DNA of 29,495 bases from JBIOJM01 sp044450785 (lineage in GTDB: Bacteria; Planctomycetota; Planctomycetia; Isosphaerales; Isosphaeraceae). The notes below the pieces were generated by a model. It searched no databases. It was not told the DNA's origin and saw only the letters and a program-made list of their open reading frames with translations. The stretch is from the NCBI GenBank assembly GCA_044450785.1, contig JBIOJM010000090.1:1-29495 (forward strand). Direction: 5' to 3'. Position 1 is the stretch's first letter. Each line of letters starts with the position of its first letter. A program made the position numbers and the translations under genes. Shown in pieces: positions 1-8,383 of the stretch.

Positions 1-1
1 C

Positions 2-328
2 AACGAGGCCATCGAAGCGATCGCGAGGCGGGCCGAGTTGATTGCCGGAGTGGAGGCCGCCGAGGAGGTACGGCAGCAACTCAAGCGAAAGATGGACTTG
101 TGGCAGAAGCGGGCGCAGCGGACGGCTCAGGGCAGTCAACTTGGCTACGAGACAAAGAGGGACGGGGTGACGATTGGCCTGCTCCGCAAGCCGAACATGG
201 AGCCGTGGGACGAGTTCACCTGTCTCAACTCGCTGCGGGATGTTGAGCCAACAGCCAACCTGATCCTGGACGACTACAACCTGGACGACGATGGCGAGAG
301 CGCCGAGGAAGAAGAAGCCGTACCATGA
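2..328 (+). CDS. drmA: DISARM helicase DrmA, C-terminal end (partial, cut by window start)
   Basis: The frame is already open at the left edge (NEAIEAIARRAEL...), so this is the tail of a longer gene and the apparent TTG start at 38 is not real. About 108 residues are visible, ending in an acidic tail. The segment LNSLRDVEPTANLILDD resembles the conserved end of DrmA, the large SF2-type helicase of DISARM. The helicase motifs themselves lie outside the window. The stop overlaps the ATG of drmB (ATGA at 325-328), which implies translational coupling in the order drmA-drmB-drmC, as in known DISARM loci. In the established system DrmA and DrmB form the core complex that engages incoming DNA. Identification rests on the tail motif plus the two genes that follow. 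The DISARM class cannot be decided because the methylase and drmD or drmE genes would lie upstream. Confidence 0.85.
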   Translation, partial: NEAIEAIARRAELIAGVEAAEEVRQQLKRKMDLWQKRAQRTAQGSQLGYETKRDGVTIGLLRKPNMEPWDEFTCLNSLRDVEPTANLILDDYNLDDDGESAEEEEAVP

Positions 329-2191
329 CAACCCGGGAACGCAAACGCTGCAAGGTCGGTGAACTGCGGCCCAGCCAGGCGATCACGACGTTCGGCATTG
401 GATCAATCATCGACCTGCCAAATCTTTCCGTGATGGTCATGGGCCTGGAGGACTGGCCGCTCAAGGACACCGTGGAGATTGGCGAACAACGGCTGCTGGC
501 TTCGGTGAAGGAAGTGCTGGGCCATCAGGTGCGGTCGCTCCGTTCGGCTCCCGTGGTGCCTGATACGTATCTGGTCAACCAGTTCGATGCCTCGGCACTG
601 GTCGGCATCCCGGTCGCACCATTTCCTCGCTGGATGGTCTGTCCCCACTGTCGGCGATTGGCACCGTTGGGTAGCGGCCTCTTCAAACTGGAAACGCCTT
701 TCCGCACCGATCAGATTCGTTACGTCCACGCCAACTGCACCAGAAAGGGCAAGTCGCCGACCGTGGTGCCAGCCCGCTTCATCGTGGCCTGCAAGAACGG
801 GCATCTCGATGACTTCCCGTGGAGCGAGTTCGTGCATCGAGGTCCAACCGACTGCAAAGGCGGGCTGAAGCTCCTCGAGTTGACTGTCACCGGCGAGGCG
901 GCTGGGATCGAGGTCCGCTGCGAGGGCGAAAACTGCGGTGCAACCCGCCGCATGTCCGACGCCTTCAAGATGGACCTGGAAGCATTGCCGGTCTGCCGTG
1001 GGCGCCGGGCCCATCTGCGGGACTACGAGGAAGGAGGCTGCAAGGCACTCGACGGCCAGGACATGCCAATGGAGCCGATGCTCCAGGGTGCCTCGAATTC
1101 GTGGTTCGCCATCATGCTGTCGGCGCTGGCAATCCCTGGGGGGTCCAGCAAGCTCGCTCAGCTTGTGGACGATCACTGGATCATCCTGGAGAAGGTGCAG
1201 AGCGAACAGAACATCGAACTGTTGCAGCAAGTGACGGCGCAACTGCGGGACCTCTATGAATACACGCCCTCGGAAATCTGGCAGGCCGTGCAAGCCAAGC
1301 AGACGGCGCTGCCAACCGAGGGCATCGAGCCGACCGACCTCAAGACCCCAGAGTGGAAGGTCTTTATCGATCCGAGTTCGGCGGAGAAGAGCCGCGACTT
1401 CCAATTGCGAATTGCCGAGCCGCCAAAGCGGTACGCCAAGTATTTCGAGAGGATCGTCTTGGCCGAGCGCCTGCGAGAAGTGAGGGCGCTGGTGGGTTTC
1501 TCCCGCATTGAGTCACCGAGCGACTACGATCACCCTGCCGCGTTCCCGGCTAACCAGCGGGCGAGGATATCTCGTACGCAACCAACCTGGGCTCCCAGTT
1601 CAGAAATCCGTGGCGAGGGGCTGTTCTTTCACTTCAAGGAGGATCTGATCCGCAAGTGGTGCGCCAAGGCGAAGAAGCACGATGAGGTCTTTCTGGAAGC
1701 TCACCGCCGCTGGCGGATCGCCCGGCGACTGGTGCCGCCTCATGAATTCTACCCTGGCATTCGGTTCGTCCTGCTGCACTCCTTTGCTCATGCCCTGATC
1801 CGGCAATTGGCGGTCGAGTGCGGGTACACCACGGCTTCGCTGAGGGAACGGATTTATTCTCGCAACCCCGGCGAGGACGAACCCGAGATGGCGGGCGTTC
1901 TGATCTACACTGCTGCGCCCGACAGCGAGGGCACGCTCGGTGGGCTGGTGTCCCTTGGACGACCGGAAACACTGGAACGGCATCTGGATCTTAGATAATG
2001 TGCGGCTCTGCGCCAGCGACCCACTCTGCGCCGAGCATCACCCGTATCGGGATGGTATCACGCTGCACGCCGCTTCATGCCATGCTTGCCTGTTCGCACC
2101 GGAGACTTCCTGCGAGCGCGGCAACAAATACCTGGATCGAGCCACGCTCTTGCCGACCGTGGAGAGAGACGATCTGGCCTTCTTCGAGTAA
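325..2191 (+). pseudogene. drmB: DISARM protein DrmB (DUF1998), frameshifted near the C-terminus
   Basis: The ATG at 325 opens a 557-codon frame ending at a TAA at 1996-1998. The N-terminus (KVGELRPSQAITTFGIGSII) and the DUF1998 signature GIRFVLLHSFAHALIRQLAV are characteristic of DrmB. Early CPHC and later Cys residues suggest metal binding. The frame stops just before the last conserved module. That module continues in the +1 frame from about 1988 to 2191 (LDNVRLCASDPLCAEHHP..., then CHACLFAPETSC and CERGNKYLDRA), ending at a TAA six bases before drmC. The natural protein should therefore be about 620 residues, and a net change of one gained or two lost bases near 1985-1998 removes the Cys cluster. 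There is no long homopolymer at the junction, so both a real mutation and an assembly error remain possible. Family assignment is firm; functional status is uncertain. Confidence 0.9.
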
Positions 2192-2196
2192 AAGCC

Positions 2197-3000
2197 ATGA
2201 CCGACGAAATGCGCCAGATTGCTCTCGCAGCGACGCAGTTGGCCGATCACCTGCCGCATTACGTGCTGGTCACATTGGCTGAGTCTGTAACCCAGCATGC
2301 CGGAATGGACTGGCCCTCGGCCAGGACAACCATTCTCCACGGTTTACCTACCCCGGATTTTCGAGATGCTGCCTCTGATTTTCTGGATCACTGGCGAAAC
2401 AAGGCGAGCGGACTGGTACCAATCGCGGTGGCAGTAGCTCTCTTGACCGCAGCCGAGGCGACACGTGCCCATCGGCAGCAAGGGTCGGTAGAGGTTGTCT
2501 GGACCGGCCCGAAGACCGACCAGACGAACTTCCGGCATACGGAACAGGCGATTCTCGAGGTGTTGAACGCGGCCACGAAAAAGCTGACCGTGGTCAGCTA
2601 CGCCGTTTATCGCATCCCCCGGATCAGAGACGCCCTGGTCGCTGCCGCCAATCGGGGAGTGAACATCCGGCTGATCGTCGAGACGCCGAATCGGATCGAG
2701 GGTCAAAGTGAGTACGACTGCCTCCTTGCTCTGGGCGAGAACGTGGCATCGGTCGCGTCCGTCTACTACTGGCCGCAGGACAATCGAGCGAGGGACGAGA
2801 ACGGGAAGATCGGTATCCTGCACGTCAAGTGTGCCGTGGCCGATGAGCACTGTCTCTTCCTGTCGAGTGCGAATTTCACGGAGTACGCATTCACCATCAA
2901 CATGGAATTGGGCGTGCTCGTGAGGGGAGGGCGGTTGCCAGGGCAGGTGGAACGCCATTTTGAGCGACTGATCGAGACCGCACATTTGGTCAGGGTATGA
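2197..3000 (+). CDS. drmC: DISARM phospholipase-D family protein DrmC
   Basis: This 267-residue protein starts at ATG 2197 (MTDEMRQIALAA), six bases after the drmB tail. Upstream in-frame starts as far as 2077 fall inside the drmB C-terminal module and are rejected. It has one PLD/nuclease HKD motif, HVKCAVAD followed by SSANFTEYAF (H-x-K-x4-D then S-x-N), at about residues 207-225. The central part includes a typical PLD core strand (RGVNIRLIVETPNR). DrmC is an accessory component of DISARM; published work found it not strictly required for protection, and its enzymatic role is unsettled. Length and single HKD motif match the family. It is the last gene of the DISARM set on this side; the next gene, after a 227-bp gap, belongs to a metabolic cluster. 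Confidence 0.9.
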   Translation: MTDEMRQIALAATQLADHLPHYVLVTLAESVTQHAGMDWPSARTTILHGLPTPDFRDAASDFLDHWRNKASGLVPIAVAVALLTAAEATRAHRQQGSVEVVWTGPKTDQTNFRHTEQAILEVLNAATKKLTVVSYAVYRIPRIRDALVAAANRGVNIRLIVETPNRIEGQSEYDCLLALGENVASVASVYYWPQDNRARDENGKIGILHVKCAVADEHCLFLSSANFTEYAFTINMELGVLVRGGRLPGQVERHFERLIETAHLVRV

Positions 3001-3227
3001 CGATGGCGACTTCTGGGGAAGGAGTTAAATGCAGGTGGTCAGCTCCGGTTTTCGGTTTACGCAACGTTCGCGAGGCGTTAAGCAAGATTAATAAGCAGGC
3101 CATTGAGAGTCGAGTACCCTGGCGCCATCCCTCATCAAGAAAAAGAGGGTCGACCGGATCCGCGCGGTTTGTTTACGATGGAGGGACAAGTCCCCACGTT
3201 CTTTTCCACAACGTAAGGGGGTTTCCC
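3001..3227. other. Intergenic spacer between DISARM and the tyrosine cluster
   Basis: This 227-bp stretch carries no convincing gene. An open frame does run through it into the next gene, but its residues (SGEGVKCRWSAPVF...) do not resemble the diiron family. A strong ribosome binding site (AAGGGGG at about 3216-3222) precedes ATG 3228. A small dyad, GGGAC-AA-GTCCC, lies at 3183-3194, about 35 bases before the start, and could be an operator or chance. I see no clear sigma70 promoter. Confidence 0.5.
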
Positions 3228-4139
3228 ATGACGACAGTGCTGCACCAGGATCTGGTTTCTCCGCGAATCGAAGAGCGACTACGACGGGGACACTTGACCC
3301 AGGATCAGGTCGACGAGTTTCGCGATTTCCTCGAGCGAGTCGACCGCGACTTGTTGCATCATCGCATCATCGTTGACAATGCCTACACACGATGGTTCCG
3401 AGCGGGGCAGGCGACCGACCCCGAGCTGGTTCACTTCGTGCGACAGTTCTCGGTCTTCTCGAATCAGTTCCTGGTCGCGGCCTTGCTTCGAGTGATCAAT
3501 GCTCCGACGCTGCAGCAGGCGCGATCGGCCAAGGAAATCCTCCTGAACGAGCTGGGAGTGATCTACCGGCGGACGGATGGAGATCCGACGTCCACGCGGG
3601 TCATGAATGAGGAGTCGAAGGACCGGGAAGGCGACCCCGATCTGGTCAGCACCGAGGGGACGGTCGACGGCGGAACGTTCCGGTTTCGCGCCGCCCACTT
3701 CGAGTGGCTCCTCGCCATCGGCGAGGCGCTCGGCCTGGGCTTTCACAACCTGGGGAAGCGCAGGCAGGGTCGTCCCTCTACGCTTCGATTCTGCGATGAG
3801 CTTCAGCGGCTCTACGGCAGCGAGGACGACCGGCTCGCCGAAGGGGCCAGCTTCGCCGTCGAGAACTGGGCCGCGGCCGGTTTCTGGCAGGAGCTCGAGG
3901 ACGGGCTTCTTCAGATCAAGGCGACACGGCTCTCCGGCCTCAAGGTCGCTTTCTTCACCTGGCACAACCGGGTCGAGGCCCAGCATGCCGGGCACACCAT
4001 GGAGGAGCTCGAGGAGGTCTTCTTCTCGCCCAAGTTCGACCACGCCCGTTTCTTTCAGGGCGCGCACGAGGTCCTCGACGCCGTCGCGTTATTCTGGGAC
4101 GGCCTGGAAGACGATCGGATCCATGGCGTGGTCAATTGA
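3228..4139 (+). CDS. Haem-oxygenase-like diiron (iron-containing redox enzyme) family protein
   Basis: The 303-residue protein starts at ATG 3228, six bases after AAGGGGG. An in-frame start at 2997 is possible but adds 77 unrelated residues. It is predicted all-helical and matches the haem-oxygenase-like fold family (Haem_oxygenas_2, relatives of TenA/PqqC/UndA/CADD). Candidate metal ligands are E108 (LLNELG), H157 (AAHFEWL), E212, the pair E250-x2-H253 (NRVEAQHAGH) and H280-x3-D284 (AHEVLDAV). I could not map these onto a structure. Family members are oxidases or oxygenases acting on small carboxylates or amines, and the CADD branch makes para-aminobenzoate from a tyrosine. The neighbours are HPPD, FAH and homogentisate dioxygenase, so an aromatic or amino-acid substrate is plausible but unproven. 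A 99-bp gap with heptad repeats separates it from hppD. Confidence 0.8.
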   Translation: MTTVLHQDLVSPRIEERLRRGHLTQDQVDEFRDFLERVDRDLLHHRIIVDNAYTRWFRAGQATDPELVHFVRQFSVFSNQFLVAALLRVINAPTLQQARSAKEILLNELGVIYRRTDGDPTSTRVMNEESKDREGDPDLVSTEGTVDGGTFRFRAAHFEWLLAIGEALGLGFHNLGKRRQGRPSTLRFCDELQRLYGSEDDRLAEGASFAVENWAAAGFWQELEDGLLQIKATRLSGLKVAFFTWHNRVEAQHAGHTMEELEEVFFSPKFDHARFFQGAHEVLDAVALFWDGLEDDRIHGVVN

Positions 4140-4213
4140 GTGGGGAGTGGAGAGTGGGGAGCGGGGAATGCCGATTGAATACACTCCGAACGGGCTTCAC
4201 TGCCTACTGCCTA
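4140..4213. repeat. Short heptanucleotide repeats between diiron gene and hppD
   Basis: Two different seven-base tandem motifs lie in this gap. At about 4140-4168 there are variants of AGTGGGG (AGTGGGG, AGTGGAG, AGTGGGG, AGCGGGG). At 4200-4213 there are two perfect CTGCCTA units. The second motif is the same unit as the larger array at 19933-19988. They resemble the heptad STRR sequences known from cyanobacteria and other repeat-rich genomes. Confidence 0.65.
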
Positions 4214-4238
4214 CTGACCGGTACCTGGAGTGCAAAGC

Positions 4239-5345
4239 ATGGCCGCTGATGGAATGGCGCTGAAGCGCATCGACCACGTGCGGATGTTCGTGGGGAATGC
4301 GCGACAGTCAGCGTATTTTTATCGGAATGCATTCGGTTTCGAGGTGATCGCTTACGCGGGGCTCGAGACCGGAGTGCGGCACGAGGCGTGCTACGTGCTG
4401 CGCCAGGGGGAGATCACGCTGGTGCTGGCCTCACCGCTGCGGGCCGACCATCCCGACGCCCAGCGGCTGGTCCGGCACGGCGACGGCGTCCAGTCGATCG
4501 CCCTGGAAGTCGAGGACGTGACCGCGGCGTTCGAAGCCGCCCTGGCGCGGGGAGCCAAGCCGGCGAGCCCGCCGCGCACCATCCAGGACGAATTCGGCTC
4601 CTACGATTTCGCCGAGATTCATGCCTATGGAGACACGACCCATTTGTTCGTGAACCGCTCGCGATACCGCGGCATCTTCGCGCCGGGATTCGAGCCGCTC
4701 GATGCCGATCGATACAGCCCCCGCACGTTTCATCCGGTCGGCCTGGTTGCGATCGACCATATCGTCGCCAACGTCGAGGAAGGCCGGATGGGCGATTGGG
4801 TCGACTACTACAGCAAGATCATGGGCTTCTCGCTCCTGGTGAGCTTCGACGACAAGGACATCAGCACGGACTATTCGGCCCTGATGTCGAAGGTCGTCGC
4901 GGACGGCCGCGGCCGGATCAAGTTCCCGATCAATGAGCCGGCGAAAGGTCGCCGCCGATCGCAGATCGACGAGTTCCTGGAATTTTACGGCGGGCCGGGC
5001 GTGCAGCACGTCGCCCTGGCGACTCGCGACATCATCGCGAGCGTGCGGGCGATGGCCGCCAACGACGTCTCGTTCCTCAAGGTCCCCCCAGCCTACTACG
5101 AGTTGCTGCCCGGGCGCGCCGGTCCGATCAAGGAGAATCTCAACGAACTGGCCGAGCTGGGCATCCTGGTCGATCGCGACGACGAAGGCTATCTGCTCCA
5201 GATCTTCACCAAGCCGGTCGAGGACCGGCCGACGCTGTTCTTCGAAATCATCCAGCGGCGCGGGGCGCGCAGTTTCGGCAAGGGGAACTTCAAGGCCCTC
5301 TTCGAGGCCATCGAGCGCGAGCAGGCGCGGCGGGGAACGCTCTAG
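4239..5345 (+). CDS. hppD: 4-Hydroxyphenylpyruvate dioxygenase
   Basis: This 368-residue enzyme has two vicinal-oxygen-chelate (glyoxalase-like) halves, with N-terminal domain RIDHVRMFVGNARQSAYFY and catalytic C-terminal domain from AIDHIVANV. The 2-His-1-Glu iron site is visible: H in IDHIVANV, H in GVQHVALAT and E in LFFEIIQR. The C-terminal GKGNFKALFEAIE segment is typical of the family. It converts 4-hydroxyphenylpyruvate to homogentisate using Fe(II) and O2. I chose ATG 4239 because GGAG lies eight bases upstream and the N-terminus aligns with the family; length is normal. The stop is three bases before the FAH-family gene, so the two are surely co-transcribed. It acts in the cytoplasm, in tyrosine catabolism. 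Confidence 0.96.
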   Translation: MAADGMALKRIDHVRMFVGNARQSAYFYRNAFGFEVIAYAGLETGVRHEACYVLRQGEITLVLASPLRADHPDAQRLVRHGDGVQSIALEVEDVTAAFEAALARGAKPASPPRTIQDEFGSYDFAEIHAYGDTTHLFVNRSRYRGIFAPGFEPLDADRYSPRTFHPVGLVAIDHIVANVEEGRMGDWVDYYSKIMGFSLLVSFDDKDISTDYSALMSKVVADGRGRIKFPINEPAKGRRRSQIDEFLEFYGGPGVQHVALATRDIIASVRAMAANDVSFLKVPPAYYELLPGRAGPIKENLNELAELGILVDRDDEGYLLQIFTKPVEDRPTLFFEIIQRRGARSFGKGNFKALFEAIEREQARRGTL

Positions 5346-5348
5346 AAA

Positions 5349-6062
5349 ATGAGAAGCCGACTTCCCGAGGTGGCAAGCATCCGCGACTTCTACGCTTTCG
5401 AGCAGCACGTGGCGACCTGCCGGCGCCACCGCGGGCTTGGCATGGCGGCCGGCTGGTATCAGGTGCCCGTGTTTTATTTCTCGAACCCCGCGAGCGTCGT
5501 GGGCGACGGCGCCACGGTCTGGGCGCCACGCGGCTGCCAGGAGCTGGATTTCGAGCTCGAGCTGGCGTGCGTGATAGGCAGGACGGCCCGCGACCTGCCG
5601 GCTGACGACCGGGCGCTGCAAGCGGTTGCGGGCTTCACGATCATGAACGACTGGAGCGCGCGCGACCTTCAGCGCATCGAGATGGCCGTCGGGCTGGGAC
5701 CGAGCAAGGGGAAGGACTTCGCGACTTCGCTCGGCCCCGAGCTCGTGAGTGTTGATGAGCTGGCGAGCAGCTTTCGCGACGGCCGGCTCCAGCTTGAGAT
5801 GACCGCGGCGGTCAACGGGCGGTTGCTGTCGCGGGGAAACTCCGGTTCGATGTACTGGACATGGCCGCAGTTGCTTGCGCATGCCAGTCGCGACGCCACA
5901 CTCCGGCCTGGCGACGTGCTCGGCTCGGGGACCGTCGGCTCCGGCTGCATCCTCGAGCTGACTCCCCTAGCCGCCGGCGGCTGGCTTCAGCCTGGTGATG
6001 TGGTTGAGCTGACGATCGAACGGCTGGGAACTCTGCGCAACACCGTCGTTCCTCACCCATGA
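5349..6062 (+). CDS. Fumarylacetoacetate hydrolase (FAH) family protein
   Basis: This 237-residue single-domain FAH-fold enzyme starts three bases after hppD. The divalent-metal site motifs are visible: E-x-E in ELDFELELACVIGR, the NDWSARDLQ segment, and the SKGKDFATSLGP loop. The N-terminal IRDFYAFEQHV is common in FAH-family members of tyrosine clusters. In this setting it should cleave fumarylacetoacetate, or maleylacetoacetate directly, to acetoacetate plus fumarate or maleate. No maleylacetoacetate isomerase is seen in the window. The protein lacks the extra N-terminal domain of eukaryotic FAH, so exact substrate is inferred from neighbours. The family also contains decarboxylases and fumarylpyruvate hydrolases. 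It is followed by hmgA after 26 bp. Confidence 0.9.
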   Translation: MRSRLPEVASIRDFYAFEQHVATCRRHRGLGMAAGWYQVPVFYFSNPASVVGDGATVWAPRGCQELDFELELACVIGRTARDLPADDRALQAVAGFTIMNDWSARDLQRIEMAVGLGPSKGKDFATSLGPELVSVDELASSFRDGRLQLEMTAAVNGRLLSRGNSGSMYWTWPQLLAHASRDATLRPGDVLGSGTVGSGCILELTPLAAGGWLQPGDVVELTIERLGTLRNTVVPHP

Positions 6063-6088
6063 ATTGACCTGACCTGGGAGAAGAATGA

Positions 6089-7258
6089 ATGCCCCCCTAT
6101 GTGCGACTCGGCTCGGTCCCGCGCAAGCGGCACATTGCCCACCCTCAGCAGCCCGGCTTCAAGAGCGAGGGGATTTACTATGAGGAAGTCGTCACGACGG
6201 CCGGGTTCTCGCGGGCATACAGCATGGTCTACCACCTGCGCCCGCCGACGCGAGTGACCCGCCTCGAGCCGGCCGGGACGATCCTGTCCGATTTCGGCGA
6301 TCAGCCCACGCTTCGCCACCACCTGATCAAGACGCGAACGATGCCGCGAGCGGGCGACCCGATCGAGGGCCGGGAGGTGCTTCTCGGCAACGACGACGTC
6401 ACGCTGGCTCGCTGTCGCCCGGAGCAGCCCCAGCAAGAGCTCTTTCGCAACGCCGATGCCGACGAGCTGGTCTTCGTTCATTCCGGCCGCGGTCTGGTGC
6501 AGACGATGTTCGGGCCCCTGCCGTTCCGCGACTTCGATTACATCGTCATCCCGCGGTGTACGACCTACCGGCTCGAATTCGAGCCGGAATCCTCGCCCGA
6601 CCTGCTGGTGATCGAGTCCGCGGGCAGTCTCTCGATCCCTGCCCGCTACCTGAACCCCGATGGCCAGTTGAAGCTCGGCTCTCCTTACAGCGAGCGCGAC
6701 CTTCACGGCCCGCGCGGCGGTGGTCTCGTCGATCTCGACAAGGAAACCTGCGTGCTCGTCAAGGACGGACGGCGGCTGACCCGGTACACGCTGGCGAGCC
6801 ATCCGTTCGACGTGGTGGGGTGGGACGGGATGGTCTATCCCTACACGTTCAACGCCGACGACTTCGAGCCGATCACCGGCAGGGTCCACCAGCCTCCTCC
6901 CGTCCACCAGACGTTCGAAGCGCCCGGCTTCGTCGTCTGCACGTTCGCGCCGAGGATGCTTGACACGGACCCCGAGGCGATCAAGGTTCCGTACGCTCAT
7001 TCGAACGTCCAGGCCGATGAAGTGCTGTACTACGTGAGAGGCCGTTTCGGCAGCCGGCGCGGCGTCGAGGAGGCCTCGTTCACGCTCCATCCGCGCGGCA
7101 TCCCCCACGGACCGCACCCCGGCACGATCGTGGCGAGCCGCGACGCGCGATCGACGGACGAGCTGGCCGTGATGGTCGATACCATCCGGCCGCTCCAGTT
7201 GACCCGGCGCGCGATGCAACAGGATGACCCGTCCTACCCCCTGAGCTGGATCGATTGA
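6089..7258 (+). CDS. hmgA: Homogentisate 1,2-dioxygenase
   Basis: This 389-residue cupin-type ring-cleaving dioxygenase opens homogentisate to maleylacetoacetate. ATG 6089 follows a GGGAGAAGAA Shine-Dalgarno. The N-terminus YVRLGSVPRKRHI and the signatures ASHPFDVVGWDGMVYPY, YAHSNVQADEVLYYVRG and PRGIPHGPHPG are diagnostic. They carry the conserved iron ligands (H and E in HSNVQADE and H in IPHGPHPG). The length is slightly shorter than the about 440-residue animal and pseudomonad enzymes, as in many other bacterial forms. The stop TGA is directly followed by the ATG of the flavin reductase gene. Together with HPPD and the FAH-family protein it completes most of the homogentisate pathway. Confidence 0.95.
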   Translation: MPPYVRLGSVPRKRHIAHPQQPGFKSEGIYYEEVVTTAGFSRAYSMVYHLRPPTRVTRLEPAGTILSDFGDQPTLRHHLIKTRTMPRAGDPIEGREVLLGNDDVTLARCRPEQPQQELFRNADADELVFVHSGRGLVQTMFGPLPFRDFDYIVIPRCTTYRLEFEPESSPDLLVIESAGSLSIPARYLNPDGQLKLGSPYSERDLHGPRGGGLVDLDKETCVLVKDGRRLTRYTLASHPFDVVGWDGMVYPYTFNADDFEPITGRVHQPPPVHQTFEAPGFVVCTFAPRMLDTDPEAIKVPYAHSNVQADEVLYYVRGRFGSRRGVEEASFTLHPRGIPHGPHPGTIVASRDARSTDELAVMVDTIRPLQLTRRAMQQDDPSYPLSWID

Positions 7259-7864
7259 ATGATTATTGATGTGTCCGCTTCCGATGTCCTGGCGGTCTAC
7301 CGGGCCTTGGTCGGCGTGGTGGCTCCCCGGCCGATCGCGTGGGTCACCACGCTCGACGGCGAGGGGCGGGTCAACCTCGCCCCCTTCAGTTTCTTCAACG
7401 CGTTCGGCGCCAATCCGCCGGTCGTCGTGTTTTCACCAACGCTGCGCCGCGATGGTTCGAAGAAAGATACGCTGCTCAACCTGGAAGTGATCCCTGAATT
7501 CGTCTTGAACGCGGCGGTGGAGGACCTTGCCGAGCAGGTCAACACGACGTCCACGGAGCTACCGCGTGGTCAGAGCGAGGCGGAATACGCGGGATTGACG
7601 TTGAAGCCCTCGACCAGGGTCCGGCCGCCGAGGGTCGCCGAATCACCCGTCCACCTCGAGTGCCGCGTCCGCCAGATCATGCCCATCGGAACGGGTCCGA
7701 TCGCGGCCAATTTGGTGATCGGCGAGGTGGTGTTGATCCATATCGAAGATCGTGTGCTCGATTCACAGGGTCAGATCGATCCCCACAAGCTCCGCACGAT
7801 CGCCCGCCTTGGCGGGAACTACTACTGCCGCGGCACGGAATTGTTCGAAATGGAACGACCCTGA
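7259..7864 (+). CDS. Flavin reductase-like domain protein (FMN-binding split barrel)
   Basis: This 201-residue protein has the flavin-reductase-like split-barrel fold: VAPRPIAWVTTLDGEGRVNLAPFSFFNAFGANPPVVVFSP is split here across PRPIAWVTT, NLAPFSFF and PPVVVFSP, all typical FMN/flavin-binding segments. The C-terminus LGGNYYCRGTELFEM is also typical. Its ATG abuts the hmgA stop (TGAATG), so it is the last gene of the tyrosine operon. Such proteins supply reduced flavin to a partner monooxygenase or use flavin directly. The partner here is unknown, although the diiron protein at the start of the cluster is a candidate electron user (speculation). The stop codon lies one base before the A6 tract that begins the inverted-repeat cassette. 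Confidence 0.85.
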   Translation: MIIDVSASDVLAVYRALVGVVAPRPIAWVTTLDGEGRVNLAPFSFFNAFGANPPVVVFSPTLRRDGSKKDTLLNLEVIPEFVLNAAVEDLAEQVNTTSTELPRGQSEAEYAGLTLKPSTRVRPPRVAESPVHLECRVRQIMPIGTGPIAANLVIGEVVLIHIEDRVLDSQGQIDPHKLRTIARLGGNYYCRGTELFEMERP

Positions 7865-7865
7865 G

Positions 7866-7982
7866 AAAAAAGGATGAAGGATGAAGGATGAAGGATGAGT
7901 CGGACGGAGGTACCGTGAAGGACGAGTCGGACGGATGAAGGCGAGAGGATGAATGATGAAGGATGAACAAGACCGCGAACCG
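7866..7982 (+). repeat. Left inverted-repeat arm of the cassette
   Basis: The arm begins with A6 (7866-7871) and four AGGATGA heptads (7871-7898). It continues with GTCGGACGGAGGTACCG and two degenerate copies (GACGAGTCGGACGGATGAA and GAATGATGAAGGATGAA). It ends in the 18-bp block at 7965-7982, which is already the start of the coding region. Several heptads create ATG codons and Shine-Dalgarno-like GGA stretches, so the arm may also supply translation signals. Confidence 0.8.
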
Positions 7983-8333
7983 GTTGATCTCAAGACTCGA
8001 ACGAAGGCATTCGCGCTGCGAGTCATTCACCTGTATTCGGCGTTGCCGCAGACGACGGTGGCAGAGGTGATGGGCAAGCAACTGTTACGGTCGGGAACCG
8101 CCGTGGGGGCGCACTACCGGGAAGCATCACGGAGCCGGTCAGATTCGGAGTTCATCAGCAAGGTCGAGGGAGCCCTACAGGAACTGGAAGAAACGGCGTA
8201 CTGGCTGGAGCTGGTCGGTGAAAGCGGCGTCATGAAACCTGAGCGACTTTCCGACCTCCAACAGGAAGCCAACGAACTCACCGCCATCCTCATCACCTGC
8301 GTGAAAAACGCAAAACAGCGGCGAGATGGATGA
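7956..8333 (+). CDS. Four helix bundle protein, S23 / 23S rRNA intervening-sequence family
   Basis: This 125-residue (126 from the alternative ATG at 7953) helical protein matches the S23/IVP family (TIGR02436). Diagnostic segments are DLKTRTKAFALRVIHLYSAL, GKQLLRSGTAVGAHYREA, FISKVEGALQELEETAYWLE and a C-terminal helix LQQEANELTAILITC. I prefer ATG 7956, seven bases after AGAGG. Relatives are encoded within intervening sequences of 23S rRNA in Leptospira and Coxiella. A related fold, bAvd, is the accessory protein of diversity-generating retroelements, where it binds RNA/RT. No reverse transcriptase or variable repeat is nearby here. Its first codons lie inside the inverted repeat, and the right arm carries a second copy of those codons on the other strand. 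Function is unknown. Confidence 0.92.
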   Translation: MKDEQDREPVDLKTRTKAFALRVIHLYSALPQTTVAEVMGKQLLRSGTAVGAHYREASRSRSDSEFISKVEGALQELEETAYWLELVGESGVMKPERLSDLQQEANELTAILITCVKNAKQRRDG

Positions 8334-8383
8334 TTCGTCCTTTACCGAAGCGGAGCGAAGCGATGGACTGGCAAGATCGAATC

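Noticed and set aside
3183..3194. Dyad GGGAC-AA-GTCCC before the diiron gene
   Set aside because: Only five-base arms; expected by chance in a GC-rich genome.
4431..5882. 483-codon open frame antisense to hppD and the FAH gene
   Set aside because: Covers two well-identified plus-strand genes; no recognisable domain.
6053..7219. 388-codon open frame antisense to hmgA
   Set aside because: Arg/Asp/Val-rich composition typical of antisense frames in GC-rich genes, and hmgA on the other strand is unambiguous.
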